DNA from: an uncultured bacterium
Lineage (GTDB): Bacteria; Cyanobacteriota; Vampirovibrionia; Gastranaerophilales; Gastranaerophilaceae
Direction of reading: 5' to 3'
Assembly: GCA_902803265.1 (NCBI GenBank)
Contig: CADCPD010000215.1
Span: 1 to 6,513 of the forward strand
DNA length: 6,513 nucleotides
How positions within the stretch are numbered: the first letter of the stretch is position 1; every line of letters begins with the position of its first letter. The notes under the pieces were generated by a model that did no database searches, was not told where the DNA came from, and saw nothing but the letters and a program-made list of their open reading frames with translations. Positions 6,342 through 6,513 of the stretch are shown one piece after another. A program made the position numbers and the translations under genes.

Positions 6342-6513
6342 TTAAACTTTACGTTTTCTAGCTGCTTCAGATTTTCTTTTTCTTTTAACGCTAGGTTTTT
6401 CGTATCTTTCACGTTTTTTAACTTCAGATAAAACGCCTGCTTTTTGAATTTTTTTCTTAAATCTTCTTAAAGCACTTTCAATACTTTCGTTTTCACCTAC
6501 TTTAATTTCTGGC
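6342..6513 (-). CDS. rpsU: 30S ribosomal protein bS21 (5' end cut by window edge)
   Basis: bS21 sits on the 30S platform near the anti-Shine-Dalgarno end of 16S rRNA and helps initiation. The visible 56 residues begin PEIKVGENESIESALRRFK, continue KKIQKAGVLSEV and RERYEKPSVKRKRK, and end AARKRKV-stop. This matches the bS21 family: (M)P-x-IKV-x-EN-E near the start, ALRRFK, KAGV-L-EV, and YEKP followed by a basic tail. The last base of the window is the complement of a G, the third base of the probable ATG, so only two bases of a gene of about 57 codons are missing. That length is near the short end of the family. Promoter and ribosome binding site lie outside. It converges on asmA, with a shared hairpin between. 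Confidence 0.95.
   Translation of the reverse strand, partial: PEIKVGENESIESALRRFKKKIQKAGVLSEVKKRERYEKPSVKRKRKSEAARKRKV

Noticed and set aside
1..6513. A new multi-gene system, mobile element, CRISPR array or structured RNA
   Set aside because: All substantial coding frames belong to known families, gene spacing is ordinary, and no direct-repeat arrays, terminal inverted repeats or tRNA-like cloverleaf were seen by eye.

Overview
This is an ordinary-looking chromosomal segment of an AT-rich bacterium carrying three conserved housekeeping genes and one large envelope gene. Obg with a C-terminal OCT domain, next to an AsmA-type envelope protein (a family of organisms with an outer membrane), in very AT-rich DNA, would fit a non-photosynthetic relative of cyanobacteria such as the gut Gastranaerophilales/Vampirovibrionia. 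That placement is inference from gene content and style only; other AT-rich diderm lineages are possible.

Layout. Bases 1-93 lie downstream of obg and hold no convincing gene; one plus-strand frame is open from the left edge to a stop at 102. obg (94-1422, minus) encodes a complete ribosome-assembly GTPase. A 46-bp divergent intergenic region follows, dominated by a perfect 24-bp palindrome (1421-1444) that places a TATAAT on each strand. tsaD (1469-2515, plus) encodes the tRNA t6A37 modification subunit, with a short extra N-terminus. Nine bases later, and surely in the same transcript, comes a 1248-residue AsmA-family protein (2525-6271, plus). A strong hairpin at 6298-6323 separates it from convergent rpsU (ribosomal protein bS21, minus strand), whose probable start codon is cut by the right edge after its last base.

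How the genes relate. Obg (50S maturation), TsaD (decoding of ANN codons) and bS21 (30S initiation) all serve translation; the AsmA protein is a membrane-anchored, periplasmic, probably lipid-handling protein. Pairing tsaD with asmA in one operon is the least obvious feature of the layout. I found no mobile element, CRISPR array, RNA gene or evident new defence or biosynthetic system. The points most worth a second look are the palindromic divergent promoter with an obg start that may be leaderless, the TsaD N-terminal extension, and the repeat architecture and C-terminal tail of the AsmA protein.
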